Below the pieces are notes generated by a model that was not told the DNA's origin, made no database searches, and saw nothing but the letters and a program-made list of their open reading frames with translations. A DNA stretch of 38,481 nucleotides, from assembly GCA_003220075.1 (NCBI GenBank), contig QHRJ01000041.1, forward strand, positions 1 through 38,481. Direction: 5' to 3'. The translations under genes were made by a program, and so were the position numbers. Source of the DNA: Verrucomicrobiota bacterium. GTDB lineage: Bacteria; Verrucomicrobiota; Verrucomicrobiia; Chthoniobacterales; UBA10450. Numbering within the stretch: position 1 is the first letter of the stretch; each line of letters begins with the position of its first letter. Positions 24,588-31,788 of this stretch are shown here, piece after piece.

Positions 24588-24592
24588 CTGCC

Positions 24593-24709
24593 GTCATCCC
24601 GAGCCGCGAAGGCGGCGAGGAACCTCGCATTCGGAGATTAGGGCACACAGAGGGCCAGTTAGCGTGATCCATGACCGTATGAGATGTCCCTCGCTTCGCT
24701 CGGGATGAC
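24593..24709. repeat. Palindromic repeat, family A copy 3
   Basis: The GTCATCCCGAGC arm and its complement GCTCGGGATGAC delimit 117 bases with a more diverged centre (GAGGAACCTCGC in place of the GGATCC region). It sits between the convergent genes birA and trpD and could serve as a two-way transcription end. Confidence 0.75.
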
Positions 24710-24716
24710 ACCGTTT

Positions 24717-25653
24717 TTACTTCGCAATGATCCCGTAATTTTGCAGCGCCTTCAATTTTTTTAAGGCGCGACCGGATGCAATTTGCTCTCGCGCCATCGC
24801 GATTCCCGCATTCATCTCGCTGGCCAAACCCGCCACGACAAATCCCGCCGCCGCATTCGCAATCACCAACTCGCGCTTTGGCCCCGTCTCCGTGCCCGCG
24901 AGAATTTGGGTGATCGTTTCAGCCTTCGTCTTAGCGTTCCCGCCAGTCAGTTCTGGCAATGTTGCTTGCGGAATCCCCGGTTCCACTAACGATCCAGGCA
25001 CGCTCGCAATCGAGTTGCCGCAGGACATCGGCGAACAGCATTGTCAGGTGAGGAGAGAAAACGCCAATCAGCTGGCGTTTTGGTCGCGCGGGATTCAGGA
25101 GCGGACCAAGCAGGTTAAAAATTGTGCGTTGATGCGTTCTGGCCAATTGCTGCCGCATTTCCGCCAGCGCCCGAAACGCCGGATGATAGGTTCGCGCGAA
25201 AACAAATCCGCAGCCGAGCCGTTTGATGCATTCGCGCAAACCATCCGGCTCGAGATCAATCGCGACCCCGAGCGCTTCCAGGACGTCGGCGCTGCCGCTG
25301 CGCGAAGTAACGCCGCGGTTGCCGTGTTTCACAACTGTCGCTCCGCCTGCCGCCAGAACGAACGTTACCGCCGTCGAGACATTGAATAGATCGATGCCGT
25401 CCCCGCCTGTTCCGCAAACATCGATAATCGGTCCGCCAACTTCCTCAATTTCCAAGGGCACCGCGCGCTCCAGCAGCACGCGTACAAAACTCGCGATCTC
25501 GCTCGCGCTTTCGCCCTTGTCATGGAGCACGGTCAGAAAATCAGTTTTCGTTTTTGCTTCAATCGAATCGGAAAGCAAAAACGCCGCCGCTTCCTGCACG
25601 TCAAAAGCAGAGAGATCATTACCCGCGCGGATTTTTTCAATCAGCGAAATCAT
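24717..25653 (-). pseudogene. trpD: Anthranilate phosphoribosyltransferase, broken by an internal deletion and frameshift
   Basis: The first 225 residues (from 25653) are a normal TrpD: the CGTGGDGIDLFNVST PRPP loop, KHGNRGVTSRSGSADVLEALG and GPLLNPARP. After CERAWIVSG the frame goes wrong and stops at 24931. The missing C-terminus continues in another frame from about 24990 (GIPQATLPELTGGNAKTKAET ... NAAAGFVVAGLA) to the stop at 24717. Between the two parts, roughly 30-35 residues typical of the family (the GLDELS region) are absent. The damage is therefore a deletion of about 100 bases that also shifts the frame. If real, tryptophan synthesis at this step is lost or served by another copy. 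Confidence 0.85.
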
Positions 25654-25665
25654 CGCGCCGCCGCC

Positions 25666-26772
25666 TCACGCCGCCCGCGGCGTCATTTCGCCCAGCCATT
25701 CCCGGTAAAGCATCGGCGAAATTTCCGAGGGCTTGATTTCGCTGCGGCCACCCCAAAAAACGTTGGTGTAGGATACCGGAATATTTTTCGCGGCCAGATG
25801 CGCATCGATCGCCGCTTTGTGTTCGAGGAGACGCATTTTATCGGTGCCATGCGCGACGGCCATGATGTTGACGTTGCGAAACTCCGGCCCGCCTTCGCGC
25901 CAGTAACAGTGGGTCAAAATATGGTGACGACCGACCTCACCACCCGCTTTAATCTCCCGGCCGGGCGGCACCGCCCAATGAAACAGCGCGTTAAATCGGG
26001 TTACCCGCACTCCTCCAACGCTCGGCTTGACGTGTTCCAGAAAAGTGGAAAAGCGCCCGATGATTTTGCGGGCATTCAACTCTTCAGCCACACGATAAAA
26101 TTCTTCGAGGGAGACGCCCGCCTCTCCCGCGCGCGAGGCCCACGGCGTCGGTCGAATTTCCTCCGGCGCGAACTCCCGTTTCAGCGCCAGCAAAACTTTC
26201 CACTCGCGCTCGCTTAAAACGACCGCGCGCACTTCAATCATCTTCGCCGGTGATTCTGCCCGGCTTCCGGGCTCAATTGTCTTGCGACGGACATGGCCGA
26301 CGCCAAGAGTGAAAATTCCTTTCGCCGGCATAATCCGAAAACGTTCCCCGCCGACTTTGCCGGCCAGCAACCGACAGTGCTCATCGAGCGAAAAACCAAG
26401 TGGTACCTTCACTGTTGTCCACAATTTGTAATCTGAGCCTGCGGTCAGAGTGTCGGTTGATCGCAAAACGACGTGACCGGAAAATGGGTCCCGCTGAAAC
26501 ATGAAGTCGAAAGCGGCGTCGATTTTTTCTTCGGGAACTTTCCAGGCCACCAGCGCGCCATCCGCCAGATTTGTCGCGAGCAATGTCTGACGCACCCGCC
26601 GAATTGTCCCCGCGCGCAGCATCGCCGCGATCCGCGCCATCACAACATCGGCGTCGACGCCACTACGCTGCGCGATTTCCTGAAACGGTTCGCGAACGAA
26701 CCCTTCGATTTTGTCCTCCGAGATGGCCAGAATCTCTTCGTTAGTCGAATCGTTGTGCTCGACTGGGAGCAT
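25666..26772 (-). CDS. Siroheme decarboxylase-like protein, two fused AhbA/AhbB-type (Lrp/AsnC-like) halves
   Basis: The 368-residue protein consists of two copies of the module seen in AhbA, AhbB and NirD/L/G/H: a winged-helix-like N-part (EEILAISEDKIEGFVREPFQEIA... IRRVRQTL; second copy LSEREWKVLLALKREF ... IIGRFSTFL) and an AsnC-type ferredoxin-like C-part. The second half keeps a HHILTHCYWRE...NVNIMAVAHG stretch like the active-site region of siroheme decarboxylases. These enzymes decarboxylate siroheme to 12,18-didecarboxysiroheme for alternative heme or heme d1 synthesis. An Lrp-type regulator is the alternative reading. The ATG at 26772 is used because upstream codons run into the family B repeat. 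trpD starts 12 bases after its stop. Confidence 0.7.
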   Translation of the reverse strand: MLPVEHNDSTNEEILAISEDKIEGFVREPFQEIAQRSGVDADVVMARIAAMLRAGTIRRVRQTLLATNLADGALVAWKVPEEKIDAAFDFMFQRDPFSGHVVLRSTDTLTAGSDYKLWTTVKVPLGFSLDEHCRLLAGKVGGERFRIMPAKGIFTLGVGHVRRKTIEPGSRAESPAKMIEVRAVVLSEREWKVLLALKREFAPEEIRPTPWASRAGEAGVSLEEFYRVAEELNARKIIGRFSTFLEHVKPSVGGVRVTRFNALFHWAVPPGREIKAGGEVGRHHILTHCYWREGGPEFRNVNIMAVAHGTDKMRLLEHKAAIDAHLAAKNIPVSYTNVFWGGRSEIKPSEISPMLYREWLGEMTPRAA

Positions 26773-26879
26773 GCGGCTTAATCTCGCACAAATTACGGGG
26801 AGCGCAGCCTGCCAGCCTGCACGCGAGAAGGATTGACTTAAACAAATCGAACTCCGCAAGAATCTTTTCGGCCAGCACG

Positions 26880-26989
26880 GGAACACCGGCCTGCGGCCTG
26901 TGCGCCAAGCGGAAATTCTGTCCGCTTTCGGTTTGCATGGAAGCGGAGTGCAACTCCGCTGGGCGCACAGACCTGGAGGTCTATGTTCC
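26880..26989 (-). repeat. 110-bp palindromic element, family B copy 2
   Basis: Its length is identical to copy 1 at 7121-7230 and its orientation is opposite: the internal hairpin GCGGAGT/ACTCCGC is on the right and the better-conserved GACCTGGAGGTCTATGTTCC end is also on the right. Reverse-complemented, it aligns with copy 1 over the whole length, sharing GGAACATAG, TGTGCGCCCAGCGGAGTTG and AGCGGACAG blocks. It lies in the divergent gap between the siroheme-decarboxylase-like gene and the HAD gene. Confidence 0.85.
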
Positions 26990-27000
26990 ACATCCGCCGA

Positions 27001-27057
27001 AAAGAGCAGACTGGCAGCTTCCGCCTGCTACCTTCGGCATCTTGCCGAATGCTCTTC
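27001..27057. repeat. Nested hairpin upstream of the HAD gene
   Basis: Outer arms AAGAGCA/TGCTCTT enclose a perfect hairpin TTCGGCA/TGCCGAA. It follows the family B element by 12 bases, so the gap 26773-27107 is mostly repeat DNA. No T-run follows, and a role is not evident. Confidence 0.45.
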
Positions 27058-27107
27058 GATTGTGGAAAAGTTCGTTGCCGAATACTTGCGCTCCCTAACC
27101 GAACACG

Positions 27108-27767
27108 ATGATTAAAGCAATCTTCTTCGACGCCGTCGGAACGCTCTTTTATTTAACAAAAACCGTTGGCGATCATTACGCATTCGTCGGCGAAGAAGTT
27201 GGCTTGACGTTAAATGCAAAGAAATTGGATGCCGCGTTCTACTCCGCCTGGAAACAAATGCCCCCGCGTGCAGCGATCAATGGCCCGCGCGAAAACGACG
27301 ATAAAGATTGGTGGCGCGAGCTCGCCGGTCTTGTGCTGGAAGAAGCCGCGCCCACCATTGACGAATTAGATCGGGACAATTTTTTTGAAGTCGCTTACGA
27401 GCATTTCGCCGAGGCCGGCGTGTGGGAGTTGTATCCCGAGGTCGTCGACGTCCTCCAGCAATTGGGACCGCGCTTTGAGCTGGCCATCATTTCAAACTTC
27501 GACGGCCGATTGCGCGTCATTCTGGAGCGTCTCGGCATTTCGAGATATTTTCGCCACGTCTTCGTCTCGAGCGAGATCGGCGCCGACAAACCCGATCCGG
27601 AAATTTTCCGTCGCGCGCTCAAGTTTCTTGAGCTACAACCCGGCCACGTCTTGCACGTTGGCGATGATCCCGAGCGCGATTGGACCGCCGCGACCGACGC
27701 TGGCTTATCGATTTTTCAGCTGGATCGAGAAAAAAATTCGCTACGCGACTTGGCGGCAATCCTGTAG
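27108..27767 (+). CDS. HAD-superfamily hydrolase-like protein (REG-2/HDHD3-like, subfamily IA)
   Basis: The 219-residue protein has the HAD Rossmann core with a helical cap (about 15-95). Motif I is FFDAVGTL with nucleophile Asp8, motif II SNFDGR (about 127), motif III Lys in ADKPDPEIF and motif IV GDDPERD. In most phosphatases the residue two after the nucleophile is a second Asp that acts as acid/base; here it is Val, as in REG-2-like relatives, so ordinary phosphatase activity is doubtful. The stop codon TAG is inside the first bases of a TGTAG repeat element (27763-27877). Confidence 0.85.
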   Translation: MIKAIFFDAVGTLFYLTKTVGDHYAFVGEEVGLTLNAKKLDAAFYSAWKQMPPRAAINGPRENDDKDWWRELAGLVLEEAAPTIDELDRDNFFEVAYEHFAEAGVWELYPEVVDVLQQLGPRFELAIISNFDGRLRVILERLGISRYFRHVFVSSEIGADKPDPEIFRRALKFLELQPGHVLHVGDDPERDWTAATDAGLSIFQLDREKNSLRDLAAIL

Positions 27768-27877
27768 TGGCGGCCTGCTCGCGAAGGCTTTCGATGTCTA
27801 TGACCGCCGATTTCCTCCACTTGGAGGGACGCGCACCGTCGCATTCCATTTCTTGGGGAGGAATCGTCCGTCCTACA
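27763..27877. repeat. TGTAG...CCTACA repeat, probable family C copy 3
   Basis: TGTAG at the left and CCTACA at the right bound 115 bases, with a GGCGG/CCGCC pair inside the left half and other short GC-rich complementary pieces. It overlaps the stop codon of the HAD gene. The interior is more diverged than copies 1 and 2, so family membership is less certain. It fills most of the gap before the tRNA fragments. Confidence 0.5.
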
Positions 27878-27923
27878 AATGTTGCCTCGACCTTCAAATC
27901 GGATTAGAAAACGGTTCGCCTGC

Positions 27924-27974
27924 GGGTCGGTAGCTCAATCGGTAGAGCAGCCCCGAAAGCTTTCGGGGTTGGTT
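27924..27974 (+). pseudogene. 5' part of a tRNA gene (truncated)
   Basis: GGGTCGG acceptor strand, TA, a normal D arm GCTCAATCGGTAGAGC and the start of an anticodon arm are present. The anticodon loop region is replaced by the palindrome CCCCGAAAGCTTTCGGGG, and no T arm or acceptor 3' strand follows. The matching acceptor strand CCGACCC lies at 28394-28400, beyond tRNA-Lys and the GIY-YIG remnant. Confidence 0.6.
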
Positions 27975-28011
27975 GCGATTCCGATGGCAGACTACTAAGG
28001 CTAAAATTTCC

Positions 28012-28083
28012 GGGTTGGTAGCTCAATGGTAGAGCAGCGCCCTTTTAAGGCGTTGGCTGCGGGTTCGAGTCCCGCCCAACCCA
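28012..28083 (+). tRNA. tRNA-Lys (TTT)
   Basis: All arms pair: acceptor GGGTTGG/CCAACCC, D arm GCTCAATGGTAGAGC, anticodon stem GCGCC/GGCGT with loop CTTTTAA (anticodon TTT), T stem GCGGG/CCCGC with loop TTCGAGT, discriminator A. CCA is not encoded. A GIY-YIG reading frame starts only seven bases after its 3' end. Confidence 0.95.
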
Positions 28084-28090
28084 GTTTTGT

Positions 28091-28342
28091 ATGGCTTGGG
28101 TTTATATCCTGCGCTTCTGGACGGCATTACGTCGGATCGACTGAGGATCTCGAGCGTCGTTTGTCAGAACATCGGCGCGGCGGAAATCACACCACTCATC
28201 GATTCGGAAACGATCCGGAACTGATCGCTTTTGCTCGTCTCGATTCAATTGCCGAGGCGCGCGGATCTTTGAAATCCAATTAAAACGCAGAAAGAATCCG
28301 CGCATCGCCATTGCCGCACTTATATCGCTGAGTCAAAAAATG
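28091..28342 (+). pseudogene. GIY-YIG (URI-type) endonuclease remnant behind tRNA-Lys
   Basis: The ATG at 28091 gives MAWVYILR, the first strand of small GIY-YIG proteins. The continuation ASGRHYVGSTEDLERRLSEHRRGG...HRFGNDPELIAFARLDSIAEAR is in another frame. The family pattern suggests that about five bases (a second CTGCG) were lost near 28112. A further frame change near 28260 leads to KRRKNPRIAIA. The conserved GIY...YVG, the Arg after the YVGST turn and Glu in LSEHRRGG are recognisable. Intact proteins of this type are about 85-95 residues; most have no known role. With seven bases between tRNA and ATG there is no room for its own promoter or ribosome-binding site. Confidence 0.75.
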
Positions 28343-28401
28343 AGAGCAGCCCCCGAAACAATTTTTGGGGTTGGTCCCGGGTTCGAGTCCCGGCCGACCC
28401 A
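28343..28401 (+). pseudogene. 3' part of a tRNA gene (truncated)
   Basis: The fragment starts in the D arm (AGAGC), has an anticodon arm with an odd loop (CCCCGAAACAATTTTTGGGG), then a normal variable loop, T arm CCGGG-TTCGAGT-CCCGG, acceptor strand CCGACCC and discriminator A. Its acceptor strand pairs perfectly with GGGTCGG of the 5' fragment at 27924. Both fragments share the stretch from AGAGCAGCCCC to GGGGTTGGT, i.e. an overlapping direct repeat of about 30 bases. Confidence 0.65.
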
Positions 28402-28408
28402 ATTACTC

Positions 28409-28820
28409 CTAAGCCACCGCCTGATTTCTCGTCATCAAGTTCATATGACGCAGCCGTTCCGCCAACACTTTCATCACGCGTCGCGAAAGAGGGCGTCTGT
28501 TGAACGAGAAAATGGAAACGGCGCTCATCGATCCTGGCCAGGCGCGCTGGCATGGTTGCAACCACCGTGGCGGCGCGCGGGCTTGAATCCGCCAGCGCTA
28601 TTTCTTCGAGCAACGCGCCCGGAGTTCCACTCTCGACCAGAATCTCGCCCACGAACACATCGGCCGACCCTTCGAGTACGACATACATACAATCACCTGT
28701 CTCGCCCTCCTGAAACACGGTCTGACCGGGAGCGAGGCGCACCGGATCGTCGTCCCGACGAAATAATTCAGCCGGATTAATGGGAAAATTTGAGGCTGCC
28801 CGCCGCAACGAAATAATCAC
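28409..28820 (-). pseudogene. Cyclic nucleotide-binding domain protein, frameshifted near its C-terminus
   Basis: The N-terminal 100 residues form a CNMP-type domain (LAPGQTVFQEGETGDCMYVVLEGSADV ... EIALADSSPRAATVVATMPARLARIDERRF), typical of small CRP-like proteins without DNA-binding part. After FVQQTPSFATR the expected helix VMKVLAERLRHMN continues in another frame and ends at TAG 28409-28411, implying loss of one base near 28477. The actual open frame instead reads to 28320 through the antisense of the tRNA fragment. If the single-base change is an error, the gene is a normal 137-residue protein; cAMP or c-di-GMP binding is possible but not shown. Confidence 0.75.
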
Positions 28821-28967
28821 AAGTTATGTTTGTGTGATGGAAACGGGCAGGCGTGGCCCATGACACTTACGACTTCGCATCAACGCATGACAACTATAAG
28901 TCCAGTCGTCCCGGCCCGACCCAACTCACACTTTTCGGTCATGTTCGGCTCTCTATAATCAACGCCA

Positions 28968-29471
28968 ATGGATATCTCCACGCTCGCGAATTTGATTAAC
29001 GCCATCGCGGTCACCGCGGGCGTCATTTTCGCAGCAGCGCAAATCCGGCAGTATCGGCAACGGCGGCAGCGCGACGCCATGCTTGAATTGGTACGGTCAT
29101 TTCAGAGCCCGGCGTTTACCGCCGCATTGCGTCGCGTCCTTTCCTTGCCCGATGGAGCCGACGCTGCAAAAATACGAGAAGTGCTCGGACCCGATGGCGA
29201 AGATGCGGTCTATTTAGTCTCGCTCACTTGGGAAAGCCTCGGTGTGCTGGTTTTTCGCCGCGAAGTGACGCTTGATTTAGTGGACGATTTCTTCAGCGGT
29301 CCTCTGGTGATCTCATGGCAGAAATTGAGGGTTTATTCCGAAGAATGGCGGCGCACTCTGAATCGGGAGACTGGTAACGAATGGTTTCATTGGCTCGCGG
29401 AAAGAATGTTGGAGCGCGAAAAAACTTCGCCGCCGATTCCTGCATACGAAGCGCACCGCAATTGGCGCTAA
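28968..29471 (+). CDS. Membrane-anchored DUF4760-like protein
   Basis: The 167-residue protein begins with one membrane segment (about 5-25, LANLINAIAVTAGVIFAAAQI) followed by a basic stretch and a helical cytoplasmic domain (about 35-150) with the ARR/LRR and WESLGVLVFRREVTLDLVDDFF pattern of the DUF4760 group. No catalytic motif is visible and the function is unknown. It is convergent with the LysR gene; the shared gap holds a 45-base nested palindrome. Confidence 0.7.
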   Translation: MDISTLANLINAIAVTAGVIFAAAQIRQYRQRRQRDAMLELVRSFQSPAFTAALRRVLSLPDGADAAKIREVLGPDGEDAVYLVSLTWESLGVLVFRREVTLDLVDDFFSGPLVISWQKLRVYSEEWRRTLNRETGNEWFHWLAERMLEREKTSPPIPAYEAHRNWR

Positions 29472-29519
29472 CGCCAGCTCGCGCTAAAAAGTCTGCAATG
29501 ACGCCATCCCCGACAAACC

Positions 29520-29564
29520 GAGTTAACATTTTAATGTCGCATATGCGACAGCAAATGTTAACTC
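29520..29564. promoter_or_regulatory. Nested perfect palindrome between convergent genes
   Basis: Outer arms GAGTTAACATTT and AAATGTTAACTC (12 bases each, perfect) flank an inner perfect 16-base palindrome TGTCGCATATGCGACA. The AT-rich outer arms and missing T-run argue against a classical terminator. It lies 48 bases after the DUF4760-like gene and 23 bases before the end of the LysR gene. An operator, a site-specific recombination site or a transcript-end structure are all possible. Confidence 0.6.
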
Positions 29565-29587
29565 TATGACCGCTCCAAGAAATTATT

Positions 29588-30463
29588 TTATGAATGGCTG
29601 AGAGCGCGTGCTTCCGTCCGCAACAATTCCAAAAACGATTCCGCAATCGGCGGTAATTTGCCCGTCCACAACGCGGCCACTACTAGATTTGGGAATCCGC
29701 GCAAAGGCAACGCTCGCGTTCGCGCCGGCGCCCGGCCTCCCGGCGGCAGAACACTGAGAGCAATGCCAAACCCCACCGCCACATAAGGCGCGACCAATTC
29801 CAGCGAGCCCGCTTCGATACTCGTCGGCCAAACCAGCTCTTCCGCGGCCAATCCGCGCCGGAACAGTTTCGTCAGCGCTTCATTCTCAGGCAACGCGATT
29901 AACAGTTCGGATGCGGTCCGTTTCAGAATCTCGCGGGCAGACCTGGCGTCATGATTTTCCGGAACGAGCAATATCAGTGACACCTGCAGCAGGGCTTCGC
30001 TTCGAATTCCCATGGCCGGTTTGCCTTCCAGCTCCGTAATCGCGAGATCGATTTGCTGCTTCTTCAGCAGCGCTTCGGCCATGGCCTGATTGGCATCGTG
30101 CAGACGCAATTTCAAATGCGGAAAGCGCCGACGATGTCGGACCAACAAATTCGGAAGATGATCGCGCAGGATGGTGGTCAAGGCGGCGAGCCGCAAGCGT
30201 TGAGCGGTTTCGCCACGCAAGCGCTCTGATGTTTCCTGAACGCGCGAAAAGAATGGCGCGGCAAACTCGTAAAGCTCGCGACCAGCGGGCGTGAGTTGAA
30301 AGGGCCGTCGTTGAAACAATTTCAAGCCGAGATCTTCTTCCAAACGCAGAATCTGCGCACTAATCGCCGGCTGTTGAATGCCGTACGGCATCTTCCGCGC
30401 CGCTTCCGTGATCCCGCCATGCGTGGCGATGAAATAAAATAATTCGAGATGATGAATGTTCAT
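29588..30463 (-). CDS. LysR family transcriptional regulator
   Basis: The 291-residue protein has the LysR winged helix at about 3-62 (LELFYFIATHGGITEAARKM...QPAISAQILRLEEDLGLKLFQRRPFQLTPAG) and the periplasmic-binding-like effector domain from about 90, which includes LRLAALTTILRDHLPNLL. The small-molecule effector is unknown. Its ATG shares a base with the TGA of the radical SAM gene (TGATG), an unusual arrangement for LysR regulators, which are more often divergent from their targets. It may regulate its own three-gene operon. Confidence 0.93.
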   Translation of the reverse strand: MNIHHLELFYFIATHGGITEAARKMPYGIQQPAISAQILRLEEDLGLKLFQRRPFQLTPAGRELYEFAAPFFSRVQETSERLRGETAQRLRLAALTTILRDHLPNLLVRHRRRFPHLKLRLHDANQAMAEALLKKQQIDLAITELEGKPAMGIRSEALLQVSLILLVPENHDARSAREILKRTASELLIALPENEALTKLFRRGLAAEELVWPTSIEAGSLELVAPYVAVGFGIALSVLPPGGRAPARTRALPLRGFPNLVVAALWTGKLPPIAESFLELLRTEARALSHS

Positions 30464-31788
30464 CAGGCAGCGCGCCGTTCTTCCGCGCGAGCAGTACGAA
30501 AATTCTGCAGGAACCGCCGGCTGCGTTCACGCACGAAATCCGGATGATAAAGGCGGCGTCCCAGATTTTCGAAACCGCGGCGCAATTCTGCGACGCTCAT
30601 CGCGGCCGGCTGAAAATTAATGTCAAAAAGAGTGCAGCGATTCCAGGCGCGTTCATTCAAGAGCCGCCCCGATCGTCGAAAACGCTCGTACAATGGTGTG
30701 CCGGGAAAGGGAGTGAGAAAGGTGATTTGCACATCGTAGAGACCGCTTTCGCGAACGAAATCGAAAACGTCGTCGAATTGCTCGTTGCCGGCACCATCCA
30801 GGCCGATAACAAAGCAGCCGTTGACGGTGATGCCGGTGCGCTGAATGCGCTCGACCGCGGCGCGATAATTTTCCCACTGACGCGCTTTCCAATCACTCCG
30901 CTGCTCGACTCCGTACAGGACTCGCTGCGATGGGCTTTCAAAACCTATCAAGACCTGGGCGCATCCAGCCCCGCGCATCAACCGCAGCAACTCTGGATCT
31001 TGCGCAATCGACAAATCCGTTTCGGTAAACCAGCGAATGTTTTCGCGCGCAAGCGCTCGCATCAGTTGCTTGGAATGGGCTCGATTCACAAAGGTGTTAT
31101 CGTCGGCAAACTCAACGAATGGATCGCGCCATAGCTCTTTCAGTCGCCGAATCTCTGCAATCACCCGATCGACCGGCTTCACTTTGAATTGCGGGGAAAT
31201 CCGGATAGACGCGGCGCAGAATTCGCAACGCCACGGACAGCCGCGCTGAGTTTGCACGGTAAATCGCGGGTAACGATCGGGCGCAAGCAACTCGAATCGC
31301 GGCACTGGAGATTGTGCCAAGTCGAACGGTCTCAATCGGCCATCGTAAATCGCATTCAATTTTCCCATCTCCAAATCGTGGACGATCTCGGGCCAGCTCG
31401 ATTCGCCTTCTCCAATCACAATGGCGTCGGCGTGCCTTGCCGCTTCCTCGGGCAAAGCAGATACGTGGAGCCCGCCAAGAATCACTTTTGTGCCGATCGA
31501 CTGAAATCGGGCGGCCAGCCGGTAAGCTTCGTTGGCGGTTGCGGTTAAGGTCGAGATCGCGACTGCATCGAAATCGCGAGTCAGATGGTCCAAGTCCACA
31601 TCGCGCACTTCCAAATATTCCACCGTAATGTGCGGCGGCGTCATTCCCGCCAGGGTAAGCAAACCGAGACTGGGCAACGCTTCGATGGCGTTCTTGCGCC
31701 GGGAAACGCCCGGGAAGGTAAGGCCAAGGTTTAGCAGCTCCACGTCGCAAAGACGAAGACCGCTCATGGCGATGAATCCGATTTTCAT
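30463..31788 (-). CDS. B12-binding domain radical SAM protein
   Basis: The 441-residue protein has an N-terminal cobalamin-binding-like domain (about 1-150; VAISTLTATANEAYRLAARFQ and KVILGGLHVSALPEEAARHADAIVIGEGE) and a radical SAM core with the iron-sulfur Cys in RGCPWRCEFC (about 180-190). EFADDNTFVN, LIGFES and a SPASM-less C-terminus follow. Such proteins carry out methylations or ring rearrangements in cofactor, hopanoid or natural-product synthesis. The substrate is unknown. The ATG at 31788 has a strong ribosome-binding site (GGAGGG) and overlaps the previous gene by four bases, so the frame upstream to 31896 is rejected. Confidence 0.9.
   Translation of the reverse strand: MKIGFIAMSGLRLCDVELLNLGLTFPGVSRRKNAIEALPSLGLLTLAGMTPPHITVEYLEVRDVDLDHLTRDFDAVAISTLTATANEAYRLAARFQSIGTKVILGGLHVSALPEEAARHADAIVIGEGESSWPEIVHDLEMGKLNAIYDGRLRPFDLAQSPVPRFELLAPDRYPRFTVQTQRGCPWRCEFCAASIRISPQFKVKPVDRVIAEIRRLKELWRDPFVEFADDNTFVNRAHSKQLMRALARENIRWFTETDLSIAQDPELLRLMRGAGCAQVLIGFESPSQRVLYGVEQRSDWKARQWENYRAAVERIQRTGITVNGCFVIGLDGAGNEQFDDVFDFVRESGLYDVQITFLTPFPGTPLYERFRRSGRLLNERAWNRCTLFDINFQPAAMSVAELRRGFENLGRRLYHPDFVRERSRRFLQNFRTARAEERRAA

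Noticed and set aside
25522-26217. 231-residue plus-strand frame
   Set aside because: Antisense to the siroheme-decarboxylase-like gene and trpD start, with low-complexity Arg/Ala composition.
28340-28780. 146-residue plus-strand frame over the cyclic-nucleotide gene
   Set aside because: Its start is inside the GIY-YIG remnant and tRNA fragment and the rest is antisense to the CNMP domain.
29520-29564. Chromosome dimer resolution (dif) site
   Set aside because: Half-sites resemble CGCATA and TGTTAA, but the distance between them is 13 bases instead of 10 and the perfect dyad symmetry is not typical of dif.
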